Below, piece by piece: positions 43,694 through 53,372 of a stretch of DNA of 64,000 nucleotides; positions within the stretch are counted from its first letter, which is position 1, and every line of letters begins with the position of its first letter. The DNA comes from Paenibacillus lutrae (GTDB lineage: Bacteria > Bacillota > Bacilli > Paenibacillales > NBRC-103111). A program made the position numbers and the translations under genes. The DNA lies in NCBI RefSeq assembly GCF_009757775.1, contig NZ_RHLK01000004.1:117191-181190 (forward strand), written 5' to 3'. A model generated the notes under the pieces. It worked only from the letters and a program-made list of their open reading frames with translations, was not told the DNA's origin and ran no database searches.

Positions 43694-44167
43694 TTATAGA
43701 CCAAAAATGGCATCAATGAGCGGTTTGGTCTCGCCGCCCGGATACAGCACATAAAGCAGAATGTACACCATCACACCCGTCGGGGCTACACAGAGCCAAA
43801 TGGTCGCGGTAATAGGGCCCAGCTTGCGGTGACGAATCCAGTTCTTCTTATACGCAAGAATGAGGGTTACAATACCGAACACAGCACCCACCGTAGCGAG
43901 TGTAATGTGGAAGAACAAGAAGAGGTGATAAGCCAGCTTCAAATTCTCCGGTCCGTCAAAGGCTGTATTCCCTTGAAAAATAGTGCGGGACATATAGATC
44001 GTAAAAAATGTCAGTGCCGAGATCGCACCCGCAATCATTAATTTCGTATGGGTCTCACGATTCCCTTTGCGAATATGATACCATCCGAAACCGACAAAAA
44101 TGGCGCTAATCACAATAAACATCGTACTGATTGTAGGTAATACATGCATGATTGAGATCCCATCCAT
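43694..44167 (-). CDS. ctaM: DUF420 membrane protein, oxidase assembly factor (CtaM/YozB)
   Basis: 157 residues with four membrane helices and the conserved His and Asp/Lys residues in YHIRKGNRETHTKLM and YHLFLFFHITLATVGA. DUF420 proteins (CtaM, YozB) are needed to mature heme-copper oxidases in Firmicutes. It closes the caa3 operon, directly after ctaG. An internal start at MHVLP (44149) is possible. Confidence 0.87.
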   Translation of the reverse strand: MDGISIMHVLPTISTMFIVISAIFVGFGWYHIRKGNRETHTKLMIAGAISALTFFTIYMSRTIFQGNTAFDGPENLKLAYHLFLFFHITLATVGAVFGIVTLILAYKKNWIRHRKLGPITATIWLCVAPTGVMVYILLYVLYPGGETKPLIDAIFGL

Positions 44168-44202
44168 TTCCTTTATTGGGCGGAGGGGCTCTTGCAGGCT
44201 TA

Positions 44203-45030
44203 TTACGCCGTTGTCAGGCCGCTTTTCTCGCTGGGCTCATCCGACAACTCTTCTTCCTGCTCCCTCTCCGTTCGATACCATTTGAAGAAAACCATGGCAA
44301 GCACAGTGCCGTACACGATTTCCTGAATAATCTTCATGAGGACGCCTCCGAGCTGCTGATCCTCCAGTAACGGTAAAGCACTGAAAGGCACAACGGCATT
44401 CCGGTACATCTCATACAGCGATACATCTGCAAAAATAATAAGCGCACAAGCCGGAGTCAATAAGATTCCATTACCGAAAATATAAGCCATCTTCACTAAT
44501 CCGGAGTAGTTCGCATATTCCTTAAGCGGACCGAACACCGGGAACCACATAGCAAACGCCGTTAGCAGAAGCAGCGTATGATAACCTGTCAGCATCCACT
44601 CACTCTTCATCAGCGCATCCATAATTAACGGAAGGTGATATATAGAGAATAACAGATTAAACGCCAAGATCGCAATCAAAGGTTGTGTGACAAATTTCAA
44701 GATTCCTCTAGCAATTTTATTTTTAAAAATAGGGCGAATCAACCAGTCCGGTATGCCGTTCAAGATAAAGACCGGCATAATCAGATACAGAATCGATTGC
44801 TGCACCATGTGCACACTGAACAAGTAATGGTGTCCGATATAGCTCAAGGGACTTCCTTGTCCGATATAGAACAAAGCGAGCCCTGTGTAGAAGGACAATC
44901 TCTGCTTTGTACGGAGTGGCTCTCTACCTTCAGCTACCGCCTTAGATGGAGAAGTCAGATTATGATAAACCAGGCCGACAACGACAACGAACAGCAGGAC
45001 AACCGGGTTCCACAGATCAAAAAAACCCAT
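44203..45030 (-). CDS. ctaG: Cytochrome c oxidase assembly factor CtaG
   Basis: 275 residues, seven hydrophobic segments, with the caa3_CtaG family features: a QGSPLSYIGHHYLFSVHMVQ segment with the conserved His pair, and DWLIRPIF. CtaG helps insert copper into the CuB site of subunit I. It is separated from ctaF by a 133-bp gap that holds a hairpin, so the level of the assembly factors may be set below that of the structural subunits. Confidence 0.9.
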   Translation of the reverse strand: MGFFDLWNPVVLLFVVVVGLVYHNLTSPSKAVAEGREPLRTKQRLSFYTGLALFYIGQGSPLSYIGHHYLFSVHMVQQSILYLIMPVFILNGIPDWLIRPIFKNKIARGILKFVTQPLIAILAFNLLFSIYHLPLIMDALMKSEWMLTGYHTLLLLTAFAMWFPVFGPLKEYANYSGLVKMAYIFGNGILLTPACALIIFADVSLYEMYRNAVVPFSALPLLEDQQLGGVLMKIIQEIVYGTVLAMVFFKWYRTEREQEEELSDEPSEKSGLTTA

Positions 45031-45115
45031 CGCTGTGTCATCTCCTTTTAAATTTAATAGTCGTGCAATGCTTTAGTCAGCAACCATTCAACTTCCCGTT
45101 CTTGTTATAGAAAGA

Positions 45116-45152
45116 GACGGCTTGTTGCATCAAAGCCAACGAAGCCGCCTCT
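45116..45152 (-). terminator. Hairpin between ctaF and ctaG (partial terminator)
   Basis: Stem AGGCGGCTT/AAGCCGTCT on the minus strand with only a weak T tail, so probably an attenuator rather than a full stop. Confidence 0.45.
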
Positions 45153-45163
45153 ATTCTACTAAC

Positions 45164-45475
45164 TTACCACCACATCCAGAATACCGCCGCAGCGACTGCT
45201 GTCAATGCGACTATTCCGCCGAAAATAATACCGATAATCGGAAACAAATGTCCTTTTTCTTTCATGTGCATCCAATAGGCCAACTGAAGCGTTACCTGGA
45301 TGAGGGCCATGAAGAGCAAGAAACCGTACAAGAACGTTTTGTCGAGACCTCCGTACATGACCAGCAAGAACGCAATCATAGTCAGCAGGATGGACGCAAT
45401 GTACGAATAATAATGATTCGCAGGACTCGGGTGTTTGTGACGTTTACTTGGTGAAGTCGTTTCGTGTGTGCTCAT
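45164..45475 (-). CDS. ctaF: Cytochrome c oxidase subunit IV (caa3 type)
   Basis: A 103-residue protein with a His/Lys-rich N terminus and three membrane helices (about 25-43, 48-68, 76-100), as in the prokaryotic subunit IV family; WMHMKEK is typical. It starts two bases after the ctaE stop and belongs to the caa3 operon. Confidence 0.9.
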   Translation of the reverse strand: MSTHETTSPSKRHKHPSPANHYYSYIASILLTMIAFLLVMYGGLDKTFLYGFLLFMALIQVTLQLAYWMHMKEKGHLFPIIGIIFGGIVALTAVAAAVFWMWW

Positions 45476-45476
45476 C

Positions 45477-46097
45477 TTAAGGACCCACCTTCCCCATCAG
45501 ATAAACGACCGTAAAGATAAATACCCATACGACGTCGATAAAGTGCCAGTACAAGCTGGCAACATAGAACTTAGGCGCCGTTACAACAGTCAGACCTTTA
45601 CGTGTACCCTGGATAATCAGAAGAGTGATCCAGAGAATACCGAATGCTACGTGGCCCCCGTGGAAGCCGACAAGCGTATAGAAAGAAGTTGAGAATGCAT
45701 TGGTCGTAAAGCCGTGACCTTCATGCACGTATTCATAGAATTCATAAATCTCGAGACCCAAGAATCCAAGTCCCAAAGCGACTGTAACGCCCAGCCAGAT
45801 CAGCATCATCTTAAGATCATGACGGTGCATAGCCATCATAGCGAACACACTCGTCAAGCTGCTTGTCAACAAGATCATGGTTGCCCAAGCTACTGTTGAC
45901 AGTTTAAACAATTCCTGTGGAGTCGGGCCATCCGGAATTTGGTTCCGAAGGGCAATATAAGCGGCAAACAAGGTGCCGAACAATACCATTTCCCCGCCAA
46001 GGAAAAGCCAGAATCCAAGGACTTTATTCTTGCCTTCGAGGGTTGCCTTCTCAGGCTCAAGGGGCAGAGTGTCCGCTTCGTGCGTATGCGCGCTCAT
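45477..46097 (-). CDS. ctaE: Cytochrome c oxidase subunit III
   Basis: A 206-residue membrane protein with five helices. GFHGGHVAFGILW and YWHFIDVVWVFIFTVVYL are the subunit III signatures, and the first part has FWLFLGGEMVLFG. It overlaps ctaD by 4 bp and lies in the order ctaC-ctaD-ctaE-ctaF. Confidence 0.95.
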   Translation of the reverse strand: MSAHTHEADTLPLEPEKATLEGKNKVLGFWLFLGGEMVLFGTLFAAYIALRNQIPDGPTPQELFKLSTVAWATMILLTSSLTSVFAMMAMHRHDLKMMLIWLGVTVALGLGFLGLEIYEFYEYVHEGHGFTTNAFSTSFYTLVGFHGGHVAFGILWITLLIIQGTRKGLTVVTAPKFYVASLYWHFIDVVWVFIFTVVYLMGKVGP

Positions 46098-47989
46098 CGT
46101 TTAACCCCCTTGTCTTCGTTAAGCTCCTCCGGTTCAATGTGCCAGCCATGATCGTCATAGATGGAACGAAGAGCCATACAAATCAGTGTAATACCGATAC
46201 CGATAATGGATACCACATAGGTGTGATACATGAAACCGAATGCGGCTATGAACAATCCAAGGGACATAACCAGCGGCAGGATAGAAGGTGACGGCATATG
46301 AATCGAACCGACAGGTTCCGCCGGCGTCATCTCTTTGTTGCCCGCCATTTTTTCTTTCCATAGTGCATCCAGACCGCGTACAAGCGGGGTCTGCTTGAAG
46401 TTATACTCAGGAGCCGGGGACGGAATTGTCCACTCGAGCGTACGGCCATCCCAAGGATCGTTAGGAGCGTCGATCGGCTTTCTGTTCGTCGCAATGATGT
46501 TAATGATGAAGGCAATGGTACCGACACCCATCAGAATTGCGCCAACCGTACTGACAAGGTTACCTGCGGTCAGACCCGGATCGTAAGTGAATACGCGGCG
46601 AGGCATACCCATCAGACCAAGGAAATGTTGAGGGAAGAATGTCAGGTGGAACCCGATGAAGAAGGTCCAGAAATGTATTTTACCCAGTGTTTCGTTCAGC
46701 ATACGGCCGAACATCTTAGGCCACCAGTAGTAAGAACCGGCGAACAAGCCAAGAATCAGACCGCCTACGATTACGTAGTGAAAGTGAGCGACAACGAAAT
46801 ACGTATCGTGGTACTGGAAGTCAGCAGCCGGAACGGAAAGCATAACGCCTGTAACCCCGCCCATTACGAACGTAGGGATAAACGATGTTGCAAAAAGGTT
46901 CGATGTATTAAAGCGGATTTGTCCGCCCCATAAGGTGAAAATCCAGTTGAAAATTTTGATACCTGTCGGTACGGCAATGGCCATTGTTGCAATCGAGAAA
47001 ATCGAGTTGGCAACAGGCCCCAGCCCAGCCGTGAACATATGGTGGACCCAAACCATGAAGCCCAGGAATCCGATCAGAGCCGTTGCAAATACCATGGAGC
47101 TGTAACCGAACAGTCGCTTGCTTGAGAACGTACTGACGATTTCAGAGATGATACCGAAAGCAGGAAGAATCAGAATGTATACTTCGGGGTGCCCGAAGAT
47201 CCAGAATAAATGCTCCCATAGAATCGTACTGCCGCCGCGAACCGGATCAAAGAAAGCACCGTCAAATATGCGGTCGAACATTAACGCGACCAAGCCCACC
47301 GTAATGGCCGGGAAAGCGAACAAAATCAGTGCGGACGTGATCAGGGATGCCCATGTAAACATCGGCATACGCATGTAAGTCATGCCTGGCGCACGCATGT
47401 TAATGATCGTTACGAGGAAGTTGATACCCCCGATCAGAGTACCGAGACCGGCAATCTGCAATCCGAGCACATAGAAGTCAACGCCTGTTACATTACCCCC
47501 AACCGTTACAGCTAACGCTGAGTCGGTTGTAATGGTCGACAGTGGCGTATACGCTGTCCAGCCCGCGTTCGCACCGCCTCCCAGAAACCAGGAAAGGTTA
47601 AGGAGTACGCCTCCGAAGAAGAAAAGCCAGAACCCGAGTGAGTTCAAGAACGGGAAGGCAACGTCGCGAGCCCCGATTTGTAAAGGGATAAGCGCGTTCA
47701 TAAATCCGAAAATCATCGGCATCGCCGCGAGGAAGATCATCGTCGTTCCGTGCATCGTAGTCAGCTGATTGAACGTATCTCCGATGAAAAGCTTCAAATC
47801 TGGATTCATCAGCTGAATCCGGATCAAAATTGCTTCTAGACCACCGATCAGGAAGAAGAGTCCGCCGGCGAGATAATACAGAATGCCGATCTTCTTATGA
47901 TCCACGGTGGTAAGCCAATCCATCAAACCCGTATAGCGTTTGACTTGATGGTGCGCATGCGCATTTGCGTGAGCGTGTGCTTGTGCCAA
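46094..47989 (-). CDS. ctaD: Cytochrome c oxidase subunit I (caa3)
   Basis: A 631-residue heme-copper oxidase catalytic subunit starting at TTG after AAGGAGG. Conserved elements: MHGTTMIFLAAMP (low-spin heme His), FWIFGHPEVYILILPAFG (CuB His and Tyr), WVHHMFTAGL (CuB His pair) and DTYFVVAHFHYVIVGG (heme a3 and low-spin heme His pair). The C terminus carries extra helices as usual in Bacillus-type caa3 enzymes. It reduces oxygen to water and pumps protons. Confidence 0.96.
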   Translation of the reverse strand: MAQAHAHANAHAHHQVKRYTGLMDWLTTVDHKKIGILYYLAGGLFFLIGGLEAILIRIQLMNPDLKLFIGDTFNQLTTMHGTTMIFLAAMPMIFGFMNALIPLQIGARDVAFPFLNSLGFWLFFFGGVLLNLSWFLGGGANAGWTAYTPLSTITTDSALAVTVGGNVTGVDFYVLGLQIAGLGTLIGGINFLVTIINMRAPGMTYMRMPMFTWASLITSALILFAFPAITVGLVALMFDRIFDGAFFDPVRGGSTILWEHLFWIFGHPEVYILILPAFGIISEIVSTFSSKRLFGYSSMVFATALIGFLGFMVWVHHMFTAGLGPVANSIFSIATMAIAVPTGIKIFNWIFTLWGGQIRFNTSNLFATSFIPTFVMGGVTGVMLSVPAADFQYHDTYFVVAHFHYVIVGGLILGLFAGSYYWWPKMFGRMLNETLGKIHFWTFFIGFHLTFFPQHFLGLMGMPRRVFTYDPGLTAGNLVSTVGAILMGVGTIAFIINIIATNRKPIDAPNDPWDGRTLEWTIPSPAPEYNFKQTPLVRGLDALWKEKMAGNKEMTPAEPVGSIHMPSPSILPLVMSLGLFIAAFGFMYHTYVVSIIGIGITLICMALRSIYDDHGWHIEPEELNEDKGVKR

Positions 47990-48015
47990 CGTATTAACCT
48001 CCTTTTTGCTAAGTC

Positions 48016-49014
48016 CTACTTCAAGCTGTTCATATACTTAATAATTTCATCAATCTGCTTATCTTCCAGAGGAACGATAGGCATCAAGGTTCCTGGCTTT
48101 TCAGCTTGCGGGTTCTTGATCCAGTCTTTGAGTTTCTGATCGTTATGCTCCAGAACGCCAGCAAGCATTTCACGATCCGCGTATCCGTTCAAGTTAGGTC
48201 CGAAGCCAAGTCCTTGAGCATCAACAGCGTGGCACTGCAGGCACTTCTGTTTGAACAGTTCTTCGCCCTGCTTCGCATCAGCTGCAATGACAGCCGGAGT
48301 CTTCATATTCTGGGTCCAAGCGTCAAAATCGGCTTGTTCAAGCGATTTTACCTTGAAGTCCATCAAAGTATGAGACGAACCGCAAAGCTCTGCGCACTTG
48401 CCTTTAAATACATCCACTTCATCTGCTTGCAAATAGTAGATGTTCGTCATACCGGTATTCGTATCGAGCTTACCGCCCAGGGACGGAACCCAGAAGGAGT
48501 GAGTAACGTCGGCAGAAGTCAGCTCCAGCGCAATCGTTTTACCTTTTGGAATGACTAGATCCTGTGCAGTCGAAATGCCCAGTTCCGGATATTCAAACTG
48601 CCACCAGAATTGGTGAGCGGTTACTTTTACATGGATAGCATCCTTGTTCTGCACATGGTTCGTGGAGTGTTTAAACGTATAATACACCGTTGGAACAGCT
48701 AGCACGATAAGCAGCAGGATTGGAATGACCGTCCATACAATCTCCAGTACGTGGTTTCCTTCTACTTGTTTGGGAACACCTTCTTGCCCCTTCCGTTTAC
48801 GGAAACGGATGATTACGAACAAATACAGCGCAAATACCACTACTACAACCAATAGCATAATGGCGAGCGAGATTTTCATTAAGAATAACTGCTCTTCTGC
48901 CACCGGGCCTCTTGGCCGCAAAGCGGATAGCGTCGGGTCTCCACAACCCGCAAGGAGGAACGTCATCACCGCAAATAGGGGGACCAGACGCCAATTCTTT
49001 TTCCATCGACTCAT
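48016..49014 (-). CDS. ctaC: Cytochrome c oxidase subunit II with fused cytochrome c domain
   Basis: 332 residues. A lipoprotein signal ends LLAG before Cys24. Two helices follow (about 47-69 and 92-112). The CuA centre is His172, Cys207, Cys211, His215 and Met218 (CAELCGSSHTLM). A cytochrome c domain is fused at the C terminus, with the heme site C258-L-Q-C261-H262 and a likely Met ligand in GTLMPI. This fusion defines the caa3 class. First gene of the operon. Confidence 0.95.
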   Translation of the reverse strand: MSRWKKNWRLVPLFAVMTFLLAGCGDPTLSALRPRGPVAEEQLFLMKISLAIMLLVVVVVFALYLFVIIRFRKRKGQEGVPKQVEGNHVLEIVWTVIPILLLIVLAVPTVYYTFKHSTNHVQNKDAIHVKVTAHQFWWQFEYPELGISTAQDLVIPKGKTIALELTSADVTHSFWVPSLGGKLDTNTGMTNIYYLQADEVDVFKGKCAELCGSSHTLMDFKVKSLEQADFDAWTQNMKTPAVIAADAKQGEELFKQKCLQCHAVDAQGLGFGPNLNGYADREMLAGVLEHNDQKLKDWIKNPQAEKPGTLMPIVPLEDKQIDEIIKYMNSLK

Positions 49015-49307
49015 TGCTTATCAACCCCACTTTTGTAAACCAATATTTTTACCACGAACGACAGGCCTATGTCAATCAACCTTATCACTTAATTAACTAT
49101 AATTAGGTAAAACTTTTTTGTCAATTCTTCTACAGAAGTTCACAAATTGTTCTAAAAGCCGTCAAATTTTCAGATGTCCCCCTGGTTTTTTTTATTGGAG
49201 GCGTGATTTTTTAACTTTAATATGCTTCACATTGCCAAGTATAATTCATCCGGGCCCGCCTCATCCTAAATTACAACACATCTGTCCGAGGGGGTATCGA
49301 AATCGTT
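49015..49307. other. Divergent promoter region of ctaC and the YhcN-like gene
   Basis: About 290 bp with no gene. AT-rich stretches at 49070-49120 and 49190-49240 could hold the two promoters, but no clear consensus pair was found. Confidence 0.35.
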
Positions 49308-49976
49308 ATGACTACACTTCGCCGCTCTATTCCGCTTCTGTCTGCCTGCGCGCTTATTCTGTTCACTTCCGGATGTACCAACACATATCCCAAAGAAACC
49401 AATTACGGTCTGGTCCAGCAGAGGAAGGAAAGCCTGAATCAATCCAGAGCCTATCAAACGGAACAACAGGCCAAATCAATCATCCATAATAACCGTACAA
49501 TGGCCTACGATCATAACCTTTCCACCCAAATAGCCGCGATGCACGGAGTGATGGGCGCTATTGTCATGCGTACGGAAAACAACGCTTATGTAGCCGTTAT
49601 GCTGGACCGATCCGCCGCCGGCACTAAATCCGGTGGAAACGAGCGTTTTACCCGAGGACCTCTTGATCCTAAAAATAACATGCCGCAACCCTATTACCAG
49701 AATCTATACACGAATGAACTGGCAACAGACTTTCTTGGCTACGACACTGTAAAGGATCACCGGAACTTATCCCACATCTTTAAACAGCGCATTGCAGAGA
49801 AAATACGGGCCGCCGATCCTCAGGTCCACGACGTTTACATTTCGGCCAACCGGAATTTCATTAACCAGTTAAACTCTTATAAGCTGTATTCAACCGCAGG
49901 CGCATCTTTGCAGCCCTATATCGGCGAATTTAATAAAGGTGTCACTCAAATCTTCGGCACGGAGAAACTTCCTTAA
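49308..49976 (+). CDS. YhcN/YlaJ-family sporulation lipoprotein
   Basis: 222 residues. A lipoprotein signal ends FTSG before Cys23. The mature protein matches the YhcN/YlaJ family as I recall it (AIVMRTENNAYVAVMLD, then KQRIAEKIRAADPQVHDVYI and SANRNFINQL). Family members are found in the spore inner membrane or cortex. Stands alone between divergent oxidase genes and the helicase. Confidence 0.82.
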   Translation: MTTLRRSIPLLSACALILFTSGCTNTYPKETNYGLVQQRKESLNQSRAYQTEQQAKSIIHNNRTMAYDHNLSTQIAAMHGVMGAIVMRTENNAYVAVMLDRSAAGTKSGGNERFTRGPLDPKNNMPQPYYQNLYTNELATDFLGYDTVKDHRNLSHIFKQRIAEKIRAADPQVHDVYISANRNFINQLNSYKLYSTAGASLQPYIGEFNKGVTQIFGTEKLP

Positions 49977-50202
49977 TTATGTGAATTATGTGCCCCGTAA
50001 AAATACCATCACTCATCAGCTTGCCCAAAATCACCAATCCGAATCCTTCTTTCCATTCTCTGCTGCTGCATAAATCGTGCCCCGATGCTTAAAAAGCATA
50101 ATTATGCGGTGAAAGTCCGACTATGTGCAGCAATCGCTTTCCATGGTGCGGCCATTAGGGTAGAATGGGAAGCATCCCTAATCCGAAGGAGTTATCACTT
50201 CT

Positions 50203-52221
50203 ATGTCTTTTCCTTTTGTTAATCTTGGCGTCAGCCCCGAGCTAGCCAAACTGCTGACCAGACACGGCATCAATGAGCCGACACCCGTTCAGCAGCTTGC
50301 GCTCCCTATCGTGTTTGGCGGCCGTGATGTAATAGCCCAAGCCCAGACCGGCACGGGCAAAACCCTTGCTTTCCTGCTGCCAATGCTGGAGCGTACAGAT
50401 ACTTCCCGTTCTGAGGTTCAAGGACTGATCCTTACCCCTACGCGGGAATTAGCCATTCAGATCGCAGCGGAGGCGGCTAAGCTTGCCCCGTACATGGGCA
50501 TTAACGTTCTTGCCGCTTACGGCGGACAGGATGTGGAGAAGCAGCTCCGTAAGCTGACATCCAATGGCGGCGCGCATATTATCGTTGCCACACCAGGAAG
50601 ATTACTCGACCACCTGCGCAGAGAATCGTTTAACCTGTACAAGCTGTCCATGCTGGTACTGGATGAAGCGGATCAGATGCTTCATATGGGCTTCCTGAAT
50701 GAAGTGGAAGAAATTATTGCCCAGACGCCGCAGCATCTCCGTCAAACGATGCTGTTCTCGGCTACGATGCCGGATCCTATCCGTAATCTGGCTCAGCGCT
50801 ACATGAGAAACCCGGAAGAAGTCCGGGTGAAAGCACCGCAGGTTACGTTGACGGAAATCGACCAGACTGTCGTGCGCACTACCGATCGCGGCAAGCTGGA
50901 TACGTTGTGCAAAGCAATCGACACATCTCAGCCGTACCTTGCCATGATTTTTTGCCGCACCAAACGCAGAGCGGCAGCTTTGAACGCTGAGCTGCAGGAA
51001 CGCGGGTATAAGTCGGACGAGCTGCACGGCGATCTGTCCCAGTCTAAGCGTGAGCAGGTCATGAAGCGTTTCCGGGATGCAAGCATCCAGCTGCTGGTTG
51101 CTACGGATGTAGCGGCCCGCGGGATTGACGTCGAAGGCGTGACTCACGTCTTCAACTACGATGTTCCGCAGGATGCACAGAGCTACATCCACCGCATCGG
51201 GCGGACGGGACGCGCCGGTCAGACCGGGGTCGCAATTACGTTCGCTACCCAGCGCGATCAAGTCTACGTCGATCAGATCGAGCAGGGCATCCGCCAACAG
51301 CTGCGCAGACAAGACGCGACCCGCGGTGAGCGCGAAGACGCAGGCGGTGACCGTCCCCAGCGCAGCAGCCGCGACTCGCGCGGCGGCCAAGGCGGAGCAG
51401 GCCGGCCGGGCAAGACCAAATATACCGGGCAGGGCGGCGCCCGCCGGGCCGCGGCCCGTTCTGAGGGCCGCTGGGAGCACCGTTCCGCTGACGACAAGCG
51501 CAGCGGAAGCAGTTCCCGCGGCGGAAGCCGCGGAGGCGCTGCACGCGGCAGCGATACCCGCAGCAGCGACCCGCGCGGCTCACGCGGTGCCGGAGGCTGG
51601 AGCGAGCGCGGCGGCAGTGCCGGTACGCGCGGCGCAGACGCTCCGCGCGGCGGTGCAGACCGCGGCGACAGCTGGAGCAGCGAGAGCCGTGACAGCGGAC
51701 GCAAGCCGGCAGGACGCAGCGCTGGCGGACGGCGCGGCGGCAGCGGCGATGGTGCCGCTTATGGCGGCGGACGCCCGTCTGAGCGCGGTGCTGCGCGCAG
51801 TACCGGCGGACGCAGCTCCAATCCCCGCGGTGGCACATCGCGAAACGAGGGATTCCGCGATACGGATTTCCGCAGCAGCCGCGAAGGTGCCGGCGGAAGA
51901 GCCGGCACTGATTTCCGAGCTGGCCGCGACAGCAACAGCAGCGAGCGCGGTGAACGCGGCAATGTTCCGCGCGGCGGAGCACGCGATGTCAGCAGCGGTC
52001 CTTTCGGCGAAGCCGGCTGGGGCCTCAGTGCAGCACAGCGCGAAGCTTCCCAGCGCACCCCCAAAGGGCAGGGCGGTTCCGGAGCACGTGGAGGCTCGCG
52101 CGGCACAGGCGGCCCCAAAGGTTCCCGGGGCGGCGGTTCCGGCTCGCGCGGACCATCGGCACGCGGGGGCGGCCCACGCGGAAATTCTCCGCGGGGCGGC
52201 GGCTTCAAACGCGGCAGATAA
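50203..52221 (+). CDS. DEAD-box RNA helicase with long Arg/Gly-rich tail
   Basis: 672 residues. The helicase core fills about 1-370: Q motif PTPVQQ (27-30), motif I AQTGTGKT (47-54), motif II DEAD (154-157), motif III SAT, motif VI HRIGRTGR (about 330). From about residue 375 to the end, about 300 residues are a low-complexity tail of Arg, Gly, Ser and Ala with RGGSRGG-type units, ending RGGGFKRGR. Tails of this kind bind RNA without sequence preference and can drive condensates. Related Firmicute helicases (CshA-like) work in RNA turnover and cold growth. A leader of about 220 bp precedes it, without a recognised riboswitch. Confidence 0.93.
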   Translation: MSFPFVNLGVSPELAKLLTRHGINEPTPVQQLALPIVFGGRDVIAQAQTGTGKTLAFLLPMLERTDTSRSEVQGLILTPTRELAIQIAAEAAKLAPYMGINVLAAYGGQDVEKQLRKLTSNGGAHIIVATPGRLLDHLRRESFNLYKLSMLVLDEADQMLHMGFLNEVEEIIAQTPQHLRQTMLFSATMPDPIRNLAQRYMRNPEEVRVKAPQVTLTEIDQTVVRTTDRGKLDTLCKAIDTSQPYLAMIFCRTKRRAAALNAELQERGYKSDELHGDLSQSKREQVMKRFRDASIQLLVATDVAARGIDVEGVTHVFNYDVPQDAQSYIHRIGRTGRAGQTGVAITFATQRDQVYVDQIEQGIRQQLRRQDATRGEREDAGGDRPQRSSRDSRGGQGGAGRPGKTKYTGQGGARRAAARSEGRWEHRSADDKRSGSSSRGGSRGGAARGSDTRSSDPRGSRGAGGWSERGGSAGTRGADAPRGGADRGDSWSSESRDSGRKPAGRSAGGRRGGSGDGAAYGGGRPSERGAARSTGGRSSNPRGGTSRNEGFRDTDFRSSREGAGGRAGTDFRAGRDSNSSERGERGNVPRGGARDVSSGPFGEAGWGLSAAQREASQRTPKGQGGSGARGGSRGTGGPKGSRGGGSGSRGPSARGGGPRGNSPRGGGFKRGR

Positions 52222-52330
52222 GCCCGCTGTTTGAAAGCATACCTGCCTGCCAGGCGATCTCACATCACAACTATAATGAAGCCCAGCTAAATTCAGCAGG
52301 GTTCTCATGCTTTGGCAGGCGCTAATATAA

Positions 52331-52367
52331 AGAACCGGAAGCTTAACGGCTTCCGGTTCTTTTTTTC
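52331..52367 (+). terminator. Terminator of the helicase gene
   Basis: AGAACCGGAAGC/GCTTCCGGTTCT stem with a short loop and seven T. Confidence 0.85.
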
Positions 52368-52532
52368 TTTTTCAAAAGAGGCTGCAAATAAATGATTCTG
52401 AGGAACAAAACTTCCCCATTCCCCTTCTGTTCATTGTAGAATAGACTATATTCCTCTATTTCTCTAATGCTGCTTATCCCTTCTTATGCACATGCCCTTT
52501 TGCTCGATATCCGAACGACAGGAGGCTTTAGT

Positions 52533-53120
52533 ATGTATGAATTGAAGGAACAGGACAAAATATTTGTGTTCACAGGCCCTCATGGCGCCGGCCGCAAAAC
52601 TGTCGCAGAGATGGCTGGTTCTACTCTCGGCATTAAACAGGTCATTTCCTATACAACGCGCCCCCAAAAGCCGACTGAAGTCGACGGGCAGGACTATCAT
52701 TTTATAACGAAGGAACAATTCTTAAAAGATAAGGATGACGGAAATTTCCTTGAGGTTACCGATATTGACACCCACTTATACGGCATCCAGCATATGGACA
52801 TTGAGATTATGCTCGGGAATGCCGGGGCGATTTATCTGATTCTCAACCGCTTCGGCGCCGAAGCACTCAAACGACTCTATGCGGACCACGTTGTCCGTAT
52901 CTGTATTTATGCAGGTCCTGATGTGCTGGAGACACGGATGCTAAAGAATGGTCATACCGATGAGGAAATTAACCTGTATATGTCCCACTATCATGAAGAA
53001 ATGCAATACTGCAATCTCTGTGAGCATTCGTTCGAGAATATTGATATCGCTCATACCGTATTCGATTTGACTAAAACCCTGGATACCTATCTCCACCGCA
53101 ACCTTGTTGAATTAGATTAG
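52533..53120 (+). CDS. Guanylate-kinase-like protein with altered P-loop
   Basis: 195 residues from the ATG at 52533, seven bases after AGGAGG. The GK fold is shown by the P-loop FTGPHGAGRKT (about 13-23), YTTRPQKPTEVDGQDYHFI (about 40-58) and a C-terminal LVELD. In true Gmk the loop is GPSGVGKGT; here the Lys position is Arg and the next residue is Lys. GMP-binding residues (S/TTRxxRxxExxGxDYxF) are only partly kept. It may be a regulatory or scaffold GK relative, or still an active kinase. The main gmk gene is probably elsewhere. Confidence 0.75.
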   Translation: MYELKEQDKIFVFTGPHGAGRKTVAEMAGSTLGIKQVISYTTRPQKPTEVDGQDYHFITKEQFLKDKDDGNFLEVTDIDTHLYGIQHMDIEIMLGNAGAIYLILNRFGAEALKRLYADHVVRICIYAGPDVLETRMLKNGHTDEEINLYMSHYHEEMQYCNLCEHSFENIDIAHTVFDLTKTLDTYLHRNLVELD

Positions 53121-53159
53121 ATTGCGGGACTCGTCCCCGCTATACAACGATTGAACTTT

Positions 53160-53199
53160 GACTCCCCTTGCAGCCTGTTGCGAAGGGGGAGTTCTTTTC
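53160..53199 (+). terminator. Terminator of the guanylate-kinase-like gene
   Basis: GACTCCCCTT/AAGGGGGAGT stem with TTCTTTTCT tail. Confidence 0.65.
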
Positions 53200-53372
53200 T
53201 GTCTATACATAGAATCCCCTACACCTTCCCTATTATATAGAAGAAAAATTTTTGGGAGGATAGGAATTTTCCATTCCGCGCCCGCTTTAGCGGCATTTTT
53301 CGCCATTGAGTCAGTGAAATTTCTTTTCCGGAAAATGTGGTATCATAATAGGAGTAAAGGAGGGTGTTTGGT

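Noticed and set aside
50090..50150. GGTGAAAGTCC, resembling part of a cobalamin riboswitch, upstream of the helicase gene
   Set aside because: The rest of the B12-box consensus (upstream GGGAA and downstream CCCGCCACTG) is absent, and a helicase is not an expected target.
51245..51982. Long open frames on both strands inside the helicase's Arg/Gly tail
   Set aside because: They come from the biased GC-rich repetitive codons of the tail and lack start signals and protein-like composition.
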